NCBI GenBank assembly: GCA_903885165.1
Contig: CAISHO010000085.1
Span: 1-35,477, forward strand
From: an uncultured Nitrosomonadales bacterium
GTDB taxonomy: Bacteria; Pseudomonadota; Gammaproteobacteria; Burkholderiales; Gallionellaceae
Direction of reading: 5' to 3'
Length of the DNA stretch: 35,477 bases
In this document: positions 35,347-35,477 of the stretch, in pieces
Layout of the letters: each line of letters opens with the position of its first letter
Position numbering within the stretch: the first letter of the stretch is position 1
Made by a program: the position numbers and the translations under genes
Notes under the pieces: model-generated
Told to the model about the DNA's origin: nothing
Seen by the model: only the letters and a program-made list of their open reading frames with translations
Database searches by the model: none

Positions 35347-35477
35347 ATGAGTGAAATAACCAACAAGCAAACCGGCGCGGCCAAAACAGCGCGCAATCCG
35401 ATCAAAATCGTACCCTTGCAGGAACGGCTGCGCAAACCGGAATGGATACGCGTCAAGACGGCCAGCGGCACCGGTTA
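35347..35477 (+). CDS. lipA: Lipoyl synthase, N-terminal fragment (partial)
   Basis: 43 codons are visible, running off the window. [20 protein letters not shown] and [16 protein letters not shown] match the N-terminal region of bacterial LipA, before the cysteine motifs of the radical SAM domain. LipA inserts two sulfurs into the octanoyl groups provided by LipB. No Shine-Dalgarno is evident, so translation may depend on the upstream small gene. Confidence 0.85.
   Translation, partial: MSEITNKQTGAAKTARNPIKIVPLQERLRKPEWIRVKTASGTG

Noticed and set aside
1-35477. CRISPR array, prophage, insertion sequence or integrated island
   Set aside because: No regularly spaced repeats with unique spacers, no transposase, integrase or phage genes, and no tRNA-end duplication flanking foreign DNA were seen.

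Overview
The window looks like a chromosomal segment of a betaproteobacterium, most likely order Nitrosomonadales (Gallionellaceae-like). This rests on gene order (tig-clpP-clpX-lon-hupB-tRNA-ppiD; sdhCDAB-sdhE-gltA-sucAB) and on protein style. It is an inference, since no rRNA or database comparison was available. No prophage, insertion sequence, integrase or CRISPR array is visible. Most of the region is core genome.

Layout. 1-156 is the 3' end of a PEP synthase gene. 595-1933 (minus) holds a small unknown gene and an old-yellow-enzyme flavoprotein of the YqjM/XenA class. 2018-10625 (minus) is the protein quality-control block, transcribed as tig-clpP-clpX, then lon, then hupB-tRNAVal-tRNAAsp, then ppiD-tRNAVal-tRNAAsp. 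The tRNA pair is duplicated on either side of ppiD, and lon has a likely sigma-32 promoter. A lone tRNALeu(UAG) lies at 11218-11302. 11360-21266 (minus) is a tightly packed TCA operon, sdhCDAB-sdhE-gltA-sucA-sucB, ending in an AcuI/YhdH-type reductase where an E3 (lpd) gene might be expected. Malate dehydrogenase is divergent at 21377.

22487-24924 (plus) is a compact three-gene AmmeMemoRadiSam cluster: a MEMO1-like protein, an AMMECR1 protein and a radical SAM enzyme. A four-CBS/GGDEF diguanylate cyclase follows. A LysR regulator (minus) then faces an operon of pirin, cytochrome b561 and two YceI proteins, with a perfect palindrome next to the regulator start. A second old yellow enzyme, of the classical type, comes next.

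31564-35477 (plus) is a cell-wall/lipoate cluster: a DacC-like D,D-carboxypeptidase, a D-amino-acid aminotransferase, YbeD (DUF493), LipB, a zeta-toxin-like P-loop protein, a 61-residue protein, and the start of LipA. The P-loop/small-protein pair interrupts the usual lipB-lipA neighbourhood and overlaps lipB.

The most unusual observations are: (1) short elements with a strict 7-nt period at four places, two of which run into coding sequence and form the N-termini of SdhE and LipB; (2) the DacC homologue has alanine where the catalytic serine of the SxxK motif should be; (3) the zeta-toxin-like pair is embedded between lipB and lipA; (4) the AmmeMemoRadiSam cluster, whose product is unknown to me.
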